Shown here: positions 22,461 through 34,209 of the stretch, piece by piece
Layout: the number at the start of each line of letters is the position of its first letter
Position numbering within the stretch: position 1 is the stretch's first letter
Notes under the pieces: generated by a model
Seen by the model: the letters and a program-made list of their open reading frames with translations, nothing else
Told to the model about the DNA's origin: nothing
The model's database searches: none
Program-made: the position numbers and the translations under genes
NCBI GenBank assembly: GCA_027475525.1
Contig: JAMWFC010000090.1
Location: 558,001 to 622,000, forward strand
From: Macrolepiota albuminosa
Lineage: Eukaryota; Basidiomycota; Agaricomycetes; Agaricales; Agaricaceae
DNA length: 64,000 bases
Reading direction: 5' to 3'

Positions 22461-23831
22461 ATGCATACCACGCGCAGGGCGCCCCGACCGCATGTAAACC
22501 TTCCACCACTCCCAACAGAGACCTGGTTATACATTCTTGAAATGGCGTGCTCTGCAGGCGATTGGAATCCAATCGACTTGCGTTCTGTGATTGACTTTTC
22601 TATTACTTCTGCGCGCTGGCGGAAGAAAACCTTTAGGGAATCATTGGTATGCATTTCTAATTGATACTGATATAATAGCTGATATTGGCTATATAGGTGA
22701 CAAAACGCTATGTGGTCCGAGTTTGCAAGCAATGGAACGCCTGGGCATCTCCATACCTATATGAGAGCCTATATCTCGGTCGAAGCAAGAGTCTGCCGTC
22801 TCTTCGCGATGCCTTGGTCCGAGCCCGTGATTCTGAAGATGTCAATATGGTCAGTCATACTTCAGGCCGATGGACGAAGCGGCTCGACATCGCTCTTCGG
22901 GATAACCTGTCTAAACAAGATATTGAATCCAGAGACGAAATTGTTGTATCTCTCATTTCAGAAATCGTTCAATGTCTTCCAACGCTTATCATCGTAAACT
23001 TTGGCTGCCATCAAAGCTCTTCATGGCCCATTATATGGAACCTTGCGAACACGTGTGGATCGACATTACAAGCCGTCGTTTGTCGAGGCGATATACTTGC
23101 ACCTGCGCCTGATGTATGGCGAAAATTACTCGAGAAAGCCGCGCACCTCAGGTTCCTTCTCTGGCCCAAACACTTAAGGTTGTATGAGTCTGAAGTGCTG
23201 CCTCCTGTGCTACCATCTCTTGAACTGCTTCAAGTGGATGATTACCCCTTGTTCGGCCATTTCCCATCTCTTCGTCATCTTGTTTTCGACGTCCGTCAAT
23301 TTCCTATCAAGTGGATGATTACCCCTTGTTCGGCCATTTCCCATCTCTTCGTCATCTTGTTTTCGACGTCCGTCAATTTCCTATCCTACGGGGTGGAAAC
23401 CCTTTCTCGAAGTCAATGGGATGAAGTTAGAGGTCGTACAACTCAATATATCGACCTGTCGCTCAACAATAACGATAATGACTTTCTTGTTTGACTGTTG
23501 CCCCAACCTCGTTCGTCTCAATATTACGGCGACCGACTGGGACCTTATCATGTTTACAATGAACAAATTCGGGCATAAACTTCCCACAAAGCTTCGTACT
23601 CTCGGTTTACAGAGTACCACAATCCAGTCTTCTTCGCAGATGCATAGTTTGCTGTTCTATGAGCTCCAAAATATGAAGTTCCCCTCGTCGCTGAGCTGCA
23701 TACAGCTATTTGACGGAGGGAATGTGAAGGACCTGACTCAGAAGCATCCTCGCATATTGACGGAGGGGCTGGTAATGCTAAGAAAAAAAGGACTAGAGTT
23801 AAGGGATCACGAAGGCTGTTTGATGGGCTGA
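22461..23831 (+). CDS. F-box-like protein, frame disturbed by a 77-bp duplication
   Basis: Exon 1 (22461-22646) encodes LPPLPTETWLYILEMACS, a typical start of an F-box (L-P-x-E-x-W-x-x-I). After a 50-bp GT-AG intron, exon 2 starts at 22697 with VVRVCKQWNAWASPYLYESL, the usual end of an agaricomycete F-box, followed by leucine-rich LRR-like sequence (VLPSLELLQVDD, FPSLRHLVFDV). F-box proteins recruit substrates to SCF ubiquitin ligases. The 77-bp tandem duplication at about 23230-23385 shifts the frame. Downstream the frame resumes at MKLEVVQLNISTC (23421) and ends at 23831. Removing one copy still leaves a one-base frame offset, so a further small error near the junction is likely. I read this as a real gene with an assembly fault rather than a pseudogene. 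Confidence 0.65.
23230..23385. repeat. 77-bp tandem duplication inside the F-box-like gene
   Basis: Positions 23230-23308 match 23307-23385 with period exactly 77 and no mismatch (two extra matching bases at the left edge). It duplicates an LRR-like coding segment and shifts the reading frame. Confidence 0.9.
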
Positions 23832-24541
23832 AAATTTTGGATCGTCCTCCGCGTTGTCCCAGCCTGAAACAAGTACGAAATTCCCTTACGCGTTGATCCT
23901 TGTTGCATATCGTTACTTTTGGGGTCAGTATCATCATCTGCCAAGGGTATCCGCCTCAAAGTCCTATGTACCCGTCCCATACAACCCTGTACATTACAAC
24001 TTCGTACATCGGAAATCAGGTTTATGTACAAAAGATACAAGGGAAGAAGGCTACTCGTATCAAACACTAATGACGGAACACGGACAAGTTCTACAAGGAG
24101 CCGATCTATTCGGACACAAGTAGTCAACGACTGGGAAGGTGTACGACACTGATACTGCGTTTTGCCTCCTCCAATTGGTTATCAGCATCAATAATTGTCA
24201 TTCCTGTTCTCATGACTGGTCTGACACGGATCCTGACACTTTTAGACGTTTATGCCGATTGTGCAAAGCTTCCTGAGACCGAGTTTCTTGGAATTGGCCT
24301 GGTTCCTGTACCTTCGTTTCAGGTTCCGTGCTGCAGACCTTTGTCCAATCTTAAAAGACCGGTAAAGTACGAAGGCTCTCACCGCGTCCATCCCACATAC
24401 TCTGATGTCTCTTACTATTCAAGAGGATCAATATATTGTCACCTCGACGAAGCCATGCGACGTCTACTCTGAGAGCGGCGAAGTCGCATCAGAGATTTGG
24501 TTCCGCACACCGGTCAGTGTGGTCCCTCACCGCAACTCACT
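23832..24541. other. Gap before the patatin-like gene; possible 5' exon
   Basis: A short coding-like stretch near 24190-24275 (NCHSCSHDWSDTDPDTF, then RRLCRLCK) has Cys/His spacing like a small zinc-binding motif. It could be an N-terminal exon of the patatin-like gene, but I could not find a GT donor that joins it. Otherwise nothing is seen. Confidence 0.3.
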
Positions 24542-26593
24542 ATGGACCCTCACAACTTTCTGCAGGCTCTCGATAAACACATCGTCGATAATGTCGTAAG
24601 CATCCAGATCGAAACGAAATCGCATGACCAGGGCTGGGTGCGGTACCCAGAGGCGGGCAGCTGGAGTTGGTTTGACCTTGTGGTGCTCGAGTCGCCCGAG
24701 GCAACACAAATCAAAGTCAAGGATGGCTTGGCGCTTGTGTGGATGTCCCATGAGAATGTATTGAGCGAGAAGCAGGATACCAAGCAGGCTGGCCCAATTT
24801 TCTTAGTTCAACATGATATTTTCGCGAGTCTTGAAGTAAGTTCCCATTTTCAGGATGATTATCCCTGTTTAATTGGTTGCGACTTCGAAGGTAGGAAACG
24901 CGTTGGGTGTACGGGTCTGTGCCCGCTTCCCAGGCTGGGAAAACCATGCCTCGGAAGCACGTCTGATCCTCCGTGTCCCTGAGAGAGATGCGAATGGTAC
25001 ATGCATAAGCCAACCCCTCTTATAACTGAACATCAACTGAAATACCAATTATTAGGACCAGTACCACCCTATCGTCCTCATGCACCTCACAGACCTCAGG
25101 GAGCGTATACCGGACTCGTTTCTGAGCAAATCACTTCGCTCACGAAGACGTTCGATACATATCTGGATGCCGCGACACCAAAGGAAGCACCGCCAGCGTA
25201 TTCGCTTGTGCGTGAGATGCTCCCCATGGGGCCGCTCCGTGCTGATGAGCTTGCAGTGTCCGAAGAGGCACCGTTAAGGTTGCTGTCTTTCGGTATGTCA
25301 AGGCTCGTTATTGATGTACTTGTCTCAGTTGCTTAACGTTAACGTAACAGATGGCGGAGGAGTCCGTGGAATATCCTCATTATACATTCTACAGGCCATC
25401 TTGGCAAAAGTGTCCGCGGGCAATCCCAGTGTCAGGCCTTGCGAATACTTCGACATGATATGTGGTACGAGTACTGGAGGGTACATCATTATTCATAACA
25501 GGTCAAGAGATTATGGTAGCTGACAAATTAAGTAAAGATTGATTGCCATTATGCTTGGACGACTTCACATGACGATATCAGAGTGCATCGAAGCATATGA
25601 ATCGCTAGCCTCGGATATCTTCTCGGCCGACCTTGCCCAGAGAACCTGGAACTTCTCCACTACCGGAGCGTACTACAATCGCTAGCCTCGGATATCTTCT
25701 CGGCCGACCTTGCCCAGAGAACCTGGAACTTCTCCACTACCGGAGCGTACTACAAGCGGATAACTTCGAGGTAGCGCTGAAGAAGATCATCAAGGAAAAG
25801 ACTGGCGATGAGGACGCATCAATGCTGGAATCGGATCTTACGAACAAGTGCAAAGTGTATGTCTTCTAACGCCGTCCACCTCGCCAATGCTGATTTCTCG
25901 GTCATGCTAGATTTGTTGTATCTGCCCATCTACACAATTTGAGCGAGAAAGCTGAACATTTCAGAACATATCCAAACAAGTTCCCAGATCCCTTTTCTGG
26001 TTGTCATATATGGCAGGCTGCACGAGCGACATCTGCGGCTCCGATGTATCTACCACCAATCACGATAAATGATGTCGAGTTCGTAGATGGAGGGATGCGG
26101 TTTAACAACCCGTCGATCCTGTGAGTTGTTGCTTTCCCAACCTTCCCATAATAATCCACTCATATTCTTGCCAAGGCTAATGGGAGAAGTCAATGCCGTT
26201 TTTGGCATCGCACGACACATTGGCTGCCTCATAAGTATTGGAACGGGTATGCAACCCCACATTACCATCGAATCCAAGCCCTCCGACCCCATTGAGGTTA
26301 TCTCCTACACGAAGTCAATTATCGAGGCATCAGTAAAGGTCATGACAGACTGTGAAATGACGCACAACTTGATGACGGGGTTATTCTATGGGAAGGAGGA
26401 TGTATATTATCGGTTCAATGCTGGAGTGAAGAATGGGAAGGATTGGGCGCCTATGATTGATATGGACGACTATAGAGGGATGGGGGAGCTGGTTGATATT
26501 ACCAAGACCTATCTTGGTGAAGAGGCGCAACGGATAGCAGAGTGTGCTGAAGCATTGACGTTGGACTCGTGGGGGAAGTCTAAGATCATGTAG
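24542..26593 (+). CDS. Patatin-like phospholipase / acyl hydrolase
   Basis: Exons I can join in frame: 24542-24835, 24891-24996, 25056-25292, and one starting at 25351 that opens with DGGGVRGISSLYILQA, the oxyanion-hole motif after LLSF. The nucleophile elbow follows as GTSTGG (G-x-S-x-G) at about 25465, then LIAIMLGRLHMTISECIEAY. The catalytic Asp is in DGGMRFNNPS (about 26087), followed by the C-terminal part ending at 26593. Patatin-like enzymes cleave acyl chains from phospholipids and galactolipids with a Ser-Asp dyad. About 170 residues precede the catalytic domain; their role is unknown. A 77-bp duplication at 25600-25755 breaks the frame between the Ser and Asp motifs, just before NFEVALKKIIKEKTG. 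With one copy removed the frame is still off by one base, so the junction probably also lost a base. Both catalytic motifs are intact. Confidence 0.8.
25600..25755. repeat. 77-bp tandem duplication inside the patatin-like gene
   Basis: Period exactly 77 with no mismatch over 79 positions. It repeats coding sequence (ASDIFSADLAQRTWNFSTT) and puts a stop codon in frame. Confidence 0.9.
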
Positions 26594-26713
26594 AGAAGTA
26601 TTTTTGACTAGATTATAAGGACACTATCTATTATCTAAGCCAAAAGAATGTACACAGCCACTATGCAGGATATGACTTTTTAACTACTTCAATGTTGGTC
26701 TCAAAACTCAGTA

Positions 26714-26867
26714 CACTATCTAGGACTTCCTATGCATCAGTTCTCTATTCAGTCAGGCCTAAAAGTAGTTATCTATTGCATCAGGTTAAGCACTATCTAG
26801 GACTTCCTATGCATCAGTTCTCTATTCAGTCAGGCCTAAAAGTAGTTATCTATTGCATCAGGTTAAG
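26714..26867. repeat. 77-bp exact tandem duplication before the hydrolase gene
   Basis: 26714-26790 and 26791-26867 are identical over exactly 77 bp, with mismatches immediately outside. The first exon of the next gene should lie close to here, so the join may have damaged or hidden it. Confidence 0.9.
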
Positions 26868-26930
26868 AGACTTCATAACAATACCTGGACAGGCCCACCA
26901 AGGTTGAACCCAGGAATTGTGACCACGGAC

Positions 26931-28050
26931 CGCCGGAAATACTCGACTGGACCAACTTCAATAGATCTCTCTTACGAAGAGTACATTCCCTTTAATGGAA
27001 ATAAGACTTCTGGGGCAGTAGTAATATTACACGGCCTATTGTACGTGACCACGTCCAGTTTAGAGCTCAGCATTTGACTAGGTACACCAGTGGGTCGAAA
27101 CGGAACTTCGCGTCGTTGTGCAAAGCTTTTTTACGCGATCTCAATCTTCCAATATATGCACTTGATCTTCGAAATCATGGGTCTTCAGCGCATACAATAC
27201 CTATGACATATGAAGCGATGGCAGCAGATGTACAACACTTCATAACCGAGCACGAACTCAAAGACGTGTCAGTCCTCGGACACTCGATGTATGTTGTTGC
27301 TTATCTTCATAGCGAATGATTATCTTGAACTGCATAGTTCAGGGGAGGCAAGGTAGCCATGACCTTGGCCCTTTCACCCTCACCTCCGAACCTGGCCAAT
27401 TTAATCATATCGGATATAGCTCCCACACGCTTGTCTTTGTCTCCTGCTTTCAAACGCTACCTAGACGTGATGGCGTGTATTGCAGATCCCGCATCGAATA
27501 TCAGAACTCGAGAACAAGCCGATTCTGCTCTGAAAGCAGAAGAGAAGGTTTGTCTCTTTGGCCCAGATGTCATTGCGGCCCAAAATGATGATTTCAGGAC
27601 TTAAGTGTCCGTCAATTTCTCCTTACGAATCTAATCGTCCCTTCCCAACATTCCAATGAGACCGTCAAGTTCAAGATTCCCGTAGACATTCTTGCGGACG
27701 CAATGGTTGACATTGGTTCATTTCCGCATACACCAGACGGGCTTCACAAGTGGCAAGGACGAACTCTGGTCGTTAAAGGAGCTAAGAGCGAGTAAGTCGA
27801 GGTCTTGAGTATGCTCTGAGTTTACGCGACTGATGTCTTCTCTCAGTTATATTAATGACTCGAATCTTCCTGCTTTTAGGGCATTCTTTCCCAAAATGGA
27901 GTTAAAAGTCCTTGACACAGGACATTGGGGTATGTTCCTTTTTCGTGTAAGAAGTCAATGGAGACAATATCCTCAACAGTCCATGCCGAAAAGCCCCATG
28001 AATTCAAAAAGATCTTCGTAGACTTCCTCCGTGGTGACTCGCAGAGATGA
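26931..28050 (+). CDS. Alpha/beta hydrolase, ABHD11/Imo32-like (5' end unresolved)
   Basis: Exons: up to 27040, 27082-27288, 27343-27547, 27598-27791, 27847-27929 and 27980-28050, all with GT-AG junctions. The protein reads from YSTGPTSIDLSYEEY through VVILHGLL (oxyanion strand), LDLRNHGSS, then VSVLGHSM joined to GGKVAMTLAL, so the nucleophile Ser sits in GHSMGG. A late Asp candidate is in RTLVVKGAKSDYIND, and the His is in LDTGHWVHAEKPHEF, close to the C-terminus FVDFLRGDSQR. This matches the family of small mitochondrial serine hydrolases (ABHD11 in animals, Imo32 in yeast). No ATG in frame is visible directly upstream (the frame there opens with TTG). The true first exon, possibly a mitochondrial targeting sequence, probably lies near the 77-bp duplication. 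Confidence 0.75.
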
Positions 28051-29200
28051 TGCGTTTCTTGGAGAGAGCATTGATTTACTTTCCCGCTTGCAGACAGTTC
28101 CGATCATCAACTCATCGTCATAACTTGGACTGAACTGAACTTCAATAGTGAACCGTACCCAGAATCTATCATTCGTGTTTACGCACCTCAAAGATTGAAA
28201 AGATCTGACACCCGAGAATTCGGAGTGGACGAGTCTTGATTGCTTCGGAGAACTGAATCCTGACTCTTTTTATCTAAAATGTTATGACCGTGCACGAGTT
28301 TAACAACAATATTTTCACTTCGGTCCAAACGTGGGAACCGTTTACAGGTCTCTCCGAAATTGCACGACCAAGTAACGCGTCAGATTGACGATGAAGCCAT
28401 CTCGCTGTAGTGGACATCAAGTTTCAAATAGCCTAAGTTCGCGGAACCTTAATCTTCATATCTTTATATTCATCTTACACTTTGCTCTACGACGTGAAAA
28501 CAGCCGTGTTTGTGCTTTACCTGTGAAACTGTTTCTCATGAATCTTTTGTGCAAAAACTTTTCCAACTTTTTCGAAATGTTGGCAATGACGGTCGTCACA
28601 CTATGATGACTGGAAATCTTGCTTTTCCCAGGTCATCCTCTCTACTCTCGCTGTTCCTAGTGCCATTATTTGTTACAGCTGTAAAACTCCTGGTGGCGTC
28701 GAGGACGCAGATAACATACGGACTATAAAGAAGAACAAACTATACAAGAGGCACGACACGCAGTTATAGAGAATTGATGGCTAACATTGTCTATACCTTC
28801 TGTTGTTCTTCTTGTCATCCTAGAAATTCAATCCATAATGCTGGTGTGTACATCTCTTCAGTGTCACTGACTGCGCTCGTCGGACCGGACGGTGAATCCG
28901 TACCAAAGCATGATTCACACAGCTACCGAGAAGAGAATTCGCATTTTTGGATGAATCCTGACGTCGAGGGCTTGATCAAAGATCGTTCTATATCCTCTTC
29001 TCTTCTAAAATCTACACAGATTGGCGAATCTAAGACGTGGTTGACTCGGTTCCAGGGTAAATGAAATATACACGTATACTGATACGAACGTAATAGGTTA
29101 GGTTGGATTCAGAGATAGAATTTCACTCAGAAGACTTTCTTGACGAACATCTGACGAAAATAACGCGAAAACCCCGTTGTCATACATAATTCTCGTGGTC
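28051..29200. other. Intergenic, one unsupported open frame
   Basis: Between two genes that end towards each other. The plus-strand frame 28774-29064 (96 residues) has a plausible soluble composition but no recognised domain, so I leave it unannotated. No repeat was seen. Confidence 0.4.
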
Positions 29201-30048
29201 CTAGCCGCAATTGAAGTAGTTTCCTGGGATAACAGTCGGACATCCTTGTGTATCTTTTGAAGATTCAGCACAATAGTCTTCTAAAATCCAAAGCTGGAAT
29301 CTTCAGTCTCACCTTTATTTGTTGGACAGTCAGCCGGGTCATCGCAGCATCTGATGCACGCGCGGGGTCCTGCGGGTTCTACCAACTCCACATAATGATT
29401 ATACCTAGACAGTCACACAGAGAATCAGTATCAGTTTCAATGGTTGTCGAATGATTACCCCAGGCATATGCTTCCTTGTGGATTTCCCAGTCCTCTTACT
29501 CCACCACTTGAATCATATTGCCCCCCCGCATCTTTGGGGTTAAGTCGACTGAGGAGCTCTGGGCGTATGCACCCCGTCACTGGAATACAATGTATCAATT
29601 CTACTTCGAGCAGAGAGAGATAGACTCACGCTGTGCATACTTCTTCCCGTGCTTCCCCTTGCCTTTTTTGAATTCCACACTGCTCCAAAATTTCGCCGGC
29701 AAAAGGCCTTGACGAGAGGAAGATATGGCTGCAGCTGAGCAATATGTCTTCATACCGCCAGGATGCTCGCTATCTCCGACGTTTGTATGAACATTCCTGT
29801 GGCGAGGCGATCAGGATCAAGACGCTAAATAGAGTAAGTAACTCTGACCGAGGCATGATCATACTATGAAAATATAGATCATCCGCAATTTATACAGACA
29901 TCGTCATAACATACCAATACTTGTTCGCATCTGTAACAGAGACGATGTTGTCCGGCGCCTCCAGTGTAGAATTTTGTACCCTAGGAAAAGCAACGGATAA
30001 CTGGACGCAAGGAAGGACAAGTAAGAATGTGGAAACGAGTATTTTCAT
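29201..30048 (-). CDS. Small secreted cysteine-rich protein, copy A
   Basis: Five exons: 30048-29915, 29796-29630, 29579-29459, 29404-29313 and 29253-29201, together 567 bp and 188 residues. It begins with a signal peptide (MKILVSTFLLVLPCVQLSVA). The mature part contains GDSEHPGGMKTYC, LNPKDAGGQYDSSGG, YNHYVELVEPAGPRACIRCC, DDPADC, and ends GCPTVIPGNYFNCG. I recall similar proteins as uncharacterised secreted proteins of mushrooms, but give no function. The paired cysteines suggest disulfide bonds outside the cell. Its tandem neighbour at 30893-31741 has the same exon count, intron phases and total length, so they are recent duplicates. The start is the only ATG giving a signal peptide. Confidence 0.7.
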
Positions 30049-30088
30049 CTTGCTGAGGCTTACCCATGGCTAAACATTCGATTACCGA

Positions 30089-30095
30089 TTTTATA
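30089..30095 (-). promoter_or_regulatory. TATA element of secreted-protein copy A
   Basis: TATAAAA on the minus strand, 41 bp before the start codon at 30048. Confidence 0.4.
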
Positions 30096-30892
30096 GTAGA
30101 CGACGAAGAATATCACTCTCTAGCGCCAGGGTACCGCAGTCAAATTTCTAATGCAACACGCACGGCTCATCTTGAGACATAGATGGCGATTAGTGGTCCG
30201 AGTCATCGGTAAGGGTCGTGCCCCATGATCTTGTCTAAAGTATAACGAGATATAGGCCCCGTAACGTTCCTAATCAGTATCCGTTCCAGTGTTTGACTCT
30301 AAATCAGTGCAAGTCGGAATCCGGATAGAATGGATTTCACCCTAAACGCATGGAGCATGTATATTTCCGAAACTCTGATTGAACAGGATATTCGCTTGCT
30401 CTCTACATGGTAGCATAGCAATCCGTAGGAAGGCGGAACTTTCAAAAAAAACCATTGATGTCTGACTTGATCCTTTGTCCGCGCTGATCATATCCACAGA
30501 TATGTCTTCCACGCTGGCCCCTGAGTAATGCAGTAATGTGTCGGAATACCAACTACGCGACTCGGAAGAACCACAAAAAAAGGTGATCTATAAATGAGTC
30601 TCCAATTTCTCTTCGTTTAGACTGGCCGAAGCTGAAACGGACATCCGAATCTTGCCTGAACAATATAAGAGACGAGAGACGTAAGCGATGATACTGGGAG
30701 ACTTATCAAACGCTCTTAGTAATATGAATATTGTAGCGGTAGATAATCGCCTTGGATATTTTATCCAGGATGTATTTTTTCTGACGGACCTATCAATCGA
30801 ACTTCTAATCGCTGTTACAGCTTTCGGACTGGAAAAATGATCTGTTGTTATTAGATACCCTAGCGAGCCAAGACATCAAAGACAACATGAGT
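30096..30892. other. Spacer between the tandem secreted-protein genes
   Basis: No coding exon or repeat is supported. It probably holds the rest of the copy A promoter and the 3' end of copy B. Confidence 0.4.
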
Positions 30893-31741
30893 TTAATGCG
30901 AACAATCAAAGTAATTGCCTGGTATGACATTGAGGCACCCCTTGGTATCTTTTGCCGAAGTCAGCCTCTATGAATGAGGGCGAAAGAGTGCTACGAACCT
31001 TTGGTAACAGAACAGTCCGCCGCGTCATCACAGCACCTGATGCATGCGCGCGGACCCTTAGGCTCAACGAGCTCAACATAATGTCTGTACCTAATGCATC
31101 CTCCCCGTAAATAGAGGACAAGCACACGGAAGACTCAGAAACTAACCCAATACATTTGCTGCCTGTGGGATTCCCTTTTGCATTCATTCCACCATCTGAG
31201 TCGTACTTCCCACCAGCATCATTAGGATTGAGACGATCGACAAGCCCAGGGCGAATGAAACCCGTCACTTTATGAAGATTTACCAAATTGTTGAAGAGGA
31301 GAAGCAACACATACATTGTGTAAAGCGCTTGCCGTTCTTGCCTTTTCCAGTCCTGTAGTCAACCTTGCGCCAGAACTCGTTGGGAAGAAGTCCTTGTTGA
31401 GATGATCTTCGGGCAGATGCGGTGCAGTATGTCTTCCCTCCACCGGGGCGTTCGCTATCTCCTATATTGGTGCGCGGGTCGCTACACAAAACCATCATCA
31501 GTGGAACTACGTTTCAAAGAAGGATATAGAAACTGACCGAGGCAGGATAAGACTATCCGAGTATATAGGGATTCGTGATTACAACAAGCCAAAGTATCAG
31601 TAAACCGTGCCAATAGGAGTTGGCGTTATTGACAAAGACGATGTTATCCAATGCCTGCCTCGATTCAACAGCGCCGGGTGCCAAAGCAAAGGCGCAGGCA
31701 AAGGATGACATTGTGAATAAAGCAACAGAGATGAACTGCAT
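30893..31741 (-). CDS. Small secreted cysteine-rich protein, copy B
   Basis: Five exons: 31741-31611, 31481-31315, 31267-31147, 31090-30999 and 30948-30893. Exons 2, 3 and 4 have exactly the lengths of copy A (167, 121 and 92 bp), and the total is again 567 bp and 188 residues. Signal peptide: MQFISVALFTMSSFACAFA. Conserved blocks: GDSERPGGGKTYC, LNPNDAGGKYDSDGG, YRHYVELVEPKGPRACIRCC, DDAADC and GCLNVIPGNYFDCSH. The first intron appears to start with GC rather than GT (gcacgg after TATTG), whereas copy A has gtatgt there; the codon spanning that junction is Trp in A and Cys in B. The remaining introns are GT-AG. Function unknown; secreted, probably disulfide-bonded. Confidence 0.7.
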
Positions 31742-31803
31742 CCCGGCTTTGCTTCAGACGTAGAAGAGGAGGAAGCGAGAGCAAGACATTACGAACTTGA
31801 CAT

Positions 31804-31813
31804 TATTTATATA
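31804..31813 (-). promoter_or_regulatory. TATA element of secreted-protein copy B
   Basis: TATATAAATA on the minus strand, 63 bp before the start codon at 31741. Confidence 0.45.
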
Positions 31814-33041
31814 CCCAAGAATCAGGAGATTGTAATTGACTTGCATGGACTAGGGTGATTGAATTGTCGCCTTCTTACAGCGGCTACATAATCAGATAGT
31901 AACCCCAAGGAGTCCACTGTATCGTTTCCGAGCGCCCACCAAGACGCCTGTCGGTGGCGACTCAGTCGACCAACCGTCATGCTCGCCTTATATCATTTGT
32001 CAAATTTGTCGAGGCAAAAGTGGACGAAGGTTTATAACGTTCGTTTCAATAGGCCAAGTGGACGAGTAAGGGTAGGATTGTAGTCGTGAATCTTTAGCAT
32101 ATTCCGAATTGTTGAATGCCGGAACTTTCTTGGTTGCCTTATGCCCGTGTTCAGTTAATGAGCCTTGATCCTTCCTAGCATGCAAGTATCGACAATTCAA
32201 TTACCAATACAAGTGAGTTCCTGACTACTACTTGTTATGGTGTCAGACTTTGATGATAGCAAGAACAGCGAACAGCGTAGCAGTGCTAGATACTAGGTGT
32301 AAGAATCACAATGGATACAATGTTCCGAGGGTAAGAATCGGATGCTTTCACAAGGAGCTTTTCACTCACAACGCAAAAATACGAAGGTATGAGAGAATTC
32401 AATGCTCATAATATACACATTTAGTCCTTCAGCTTTCGGAAGACCAAATTCATGGCATGTCGGCACCTGGCAGTGTATACTTCTTTATAAACTTGTGCAT
32501 CGACCCAGGAACTGCTGAGAAAATAGGCCTGACCTGTGTCAGAAGCTCCACTTAGCCTAGAACGCGAGATCGATATCAAAATAATCCATGCCGATAACAC
32601 TTCTGCTGTGACAAGAAGCGCACACGGCATAGATGGTTTGTCAGATGGCTTTGTAACAGTTATCACCTCGGAAAGTGCACCAGTCGCAAGTCACAAGAAG
32701 GTGTTTGTGAAATTATTAATGGAAAGTTCTGGAATGTGGCTGAAAATCTGATGTATGGATAGAGTTCAAGGCGCCAGACAGATCAGGATTGCAGAAGAAG
32801 CATGGTTTGGAAGAGCACTGTGGGTAGAGAACCAGTGTACAGGCTTGCAGTGTTCTCCCAGGTCTGTGAGAAGAGGAAATCTCCTGAGATTGAGGCTTCA
32901 GAGCACCGAAAACCGAAGACCTGAGATCACAGATATAACGATCATGGTCTGAGTTGCAAAAGTCCCACAAAAAATAAGCAGTTGCTTTGTAATCTCGGAG
33001 TCGGGGAACCAAACCGCTACATTCTGCTCAATTGCCCAACT
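31814..33041. other. Intergenic region without a supported gene
   Basis: CpG content is normal. Minus-strand frames at 32421-32666 and 32716-33012 and a plus-strand frame at 32536-32751 have no recognisable domain and no consistent splice joins. Gene debris is possible given the kinase relic that follows. Confidence 0.35.
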
Positions 33042-33402
33042 ATGGTTTCCCTTGATTTCGAAGCTGAGCAACTGCTGTATGGACGGCTGGAGGACGTCGA
33101 AGACCTGGAACTGTACAGGCCTGGTGGCTATTATCCTGTCACATTGACACCATAAATTTCGATTCGGGTCCCATTTGATGGTCTGGCTTGCCAGAGATCA
33201 GCAACTGAACAGATTCATTGCAATGAGGCTCACTAATGCGTCAGCTTTAGCGGACACTAGGATTCTGCACTATGTTAGAGTGTCAGACCAAGATTACCCT
33301 GCGCTAGAATTTGTTGCGACTTCACGGAAGTGGCTGGTAGCGTTGTTCAAGTTAGATACGATATCCATAGGAACAGATTGTCGACGTCAATCGCTCGAAG
33401 AA
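33042..33402 (+). pseudogene. SRPK-like protein kinase relic 1 (N-lobe only)
   Basis: The frame from ATG 33042 reads LEDVEDLELYRPGGYYPVTL, closely like the opening of agaricomycete SRPK-type kinases (family form EDVEDL..YRPGGYHPV), then meets a stop. In another frame, starting near 33178, it continues MVWLARDQQLNRFIAMRL, matching the T-x-W-L-A-R-D stretch after the glycine loop. The glycine loop itself is scrambled and no catalytic loop or C-lobe follows, so the gene is dead. Similar DNA recurs at 36117-36865. Confidence 0.6.
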
Positions 33403-33411
33403 TAGCATAAC

Positions 33412-34201
33412 AAAGTGTTAAGGGGCTCAACTCGTAGTTCACACTCCTATACACTGACCAGCCGAAGGCTGTTACAACCTAAGACTTATGCACACGGGTA
33501 AGTACGTCATGGCGTTGATTAAAAGATGTGGAAGGGAAATTGACACCTCTCTTGAACTCGGAGTTTTTTTCCGAGTTTTCTGTGCTCCGCGCGTGCGTCC
33601 TTGACCAAATTCAATGTATGATCAACGAAGTGCTCGAACAAAATGAACCCTGATATCTTTACATACAAAAAGTGTCCGGTACAATCAAAAGTTTTCAGTT
33701 CTTCTTGGTACCACACTATTTTTCTTTCGGACCTGTGATACTGGATTCCTCTAGCGGTTCATTTCGGATGGAATGATAGAAATAGATCATTCTGTCTTTA
33801 AGCTCTGACAAAACTGCTGAGCAAGATGGATCGTAAAGTTACGTTTAGATTGCGACATCGAGTGAGATTGATTCGCTGACCCCATTATCTGTAGTTCCAG
33901 GGAGTCCAATACTTTGCTAGCTAGTCTGTAGGTGCACAGAACAATCGTGGTATAGATTGATACGTTAATGACATAAATTTGAGTGAATCCAGTGAACAAT
34001 AGGTATCAAATTGGTAATAGTAAGCAGCTCTCCAGCGTCGGCGAGTAGATCCTGAAATGCGACCTGCGAGATGAGAGATGAGAGCACCAAAGATTCACAG
34101 TCGTGATGCCATAAAAGTGCTGAAGGATATACTTTCCCTGCTTACTCATAACTCATTCGTACCTGCCCGCTGGGCACTTTATTGATATAATTGACCACTG
34201 G
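33412..34201. other. 5' flank of ARV1, no gene seen
   Basis: No coding exon, RNA gene or repeat is supported. The right half is probably the ARV1 promoter. Confidence 0.4.
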
Positions 34202-34209
34202 TATATAAG
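34202..34209 (+). promoter_or_regulatory. TATA element of ARV1
   Basis: TATATAAG, 158 bp before the start codon at 34367. Confidence 0.4.

Noticed and set aside
29201..31741. Calling the secreted cysteine-rich pair killer toxins or RNases
   Set aside because: Signal peptide and cysteines alone do not support either; I could not identify catalytic residues or a toxin family.
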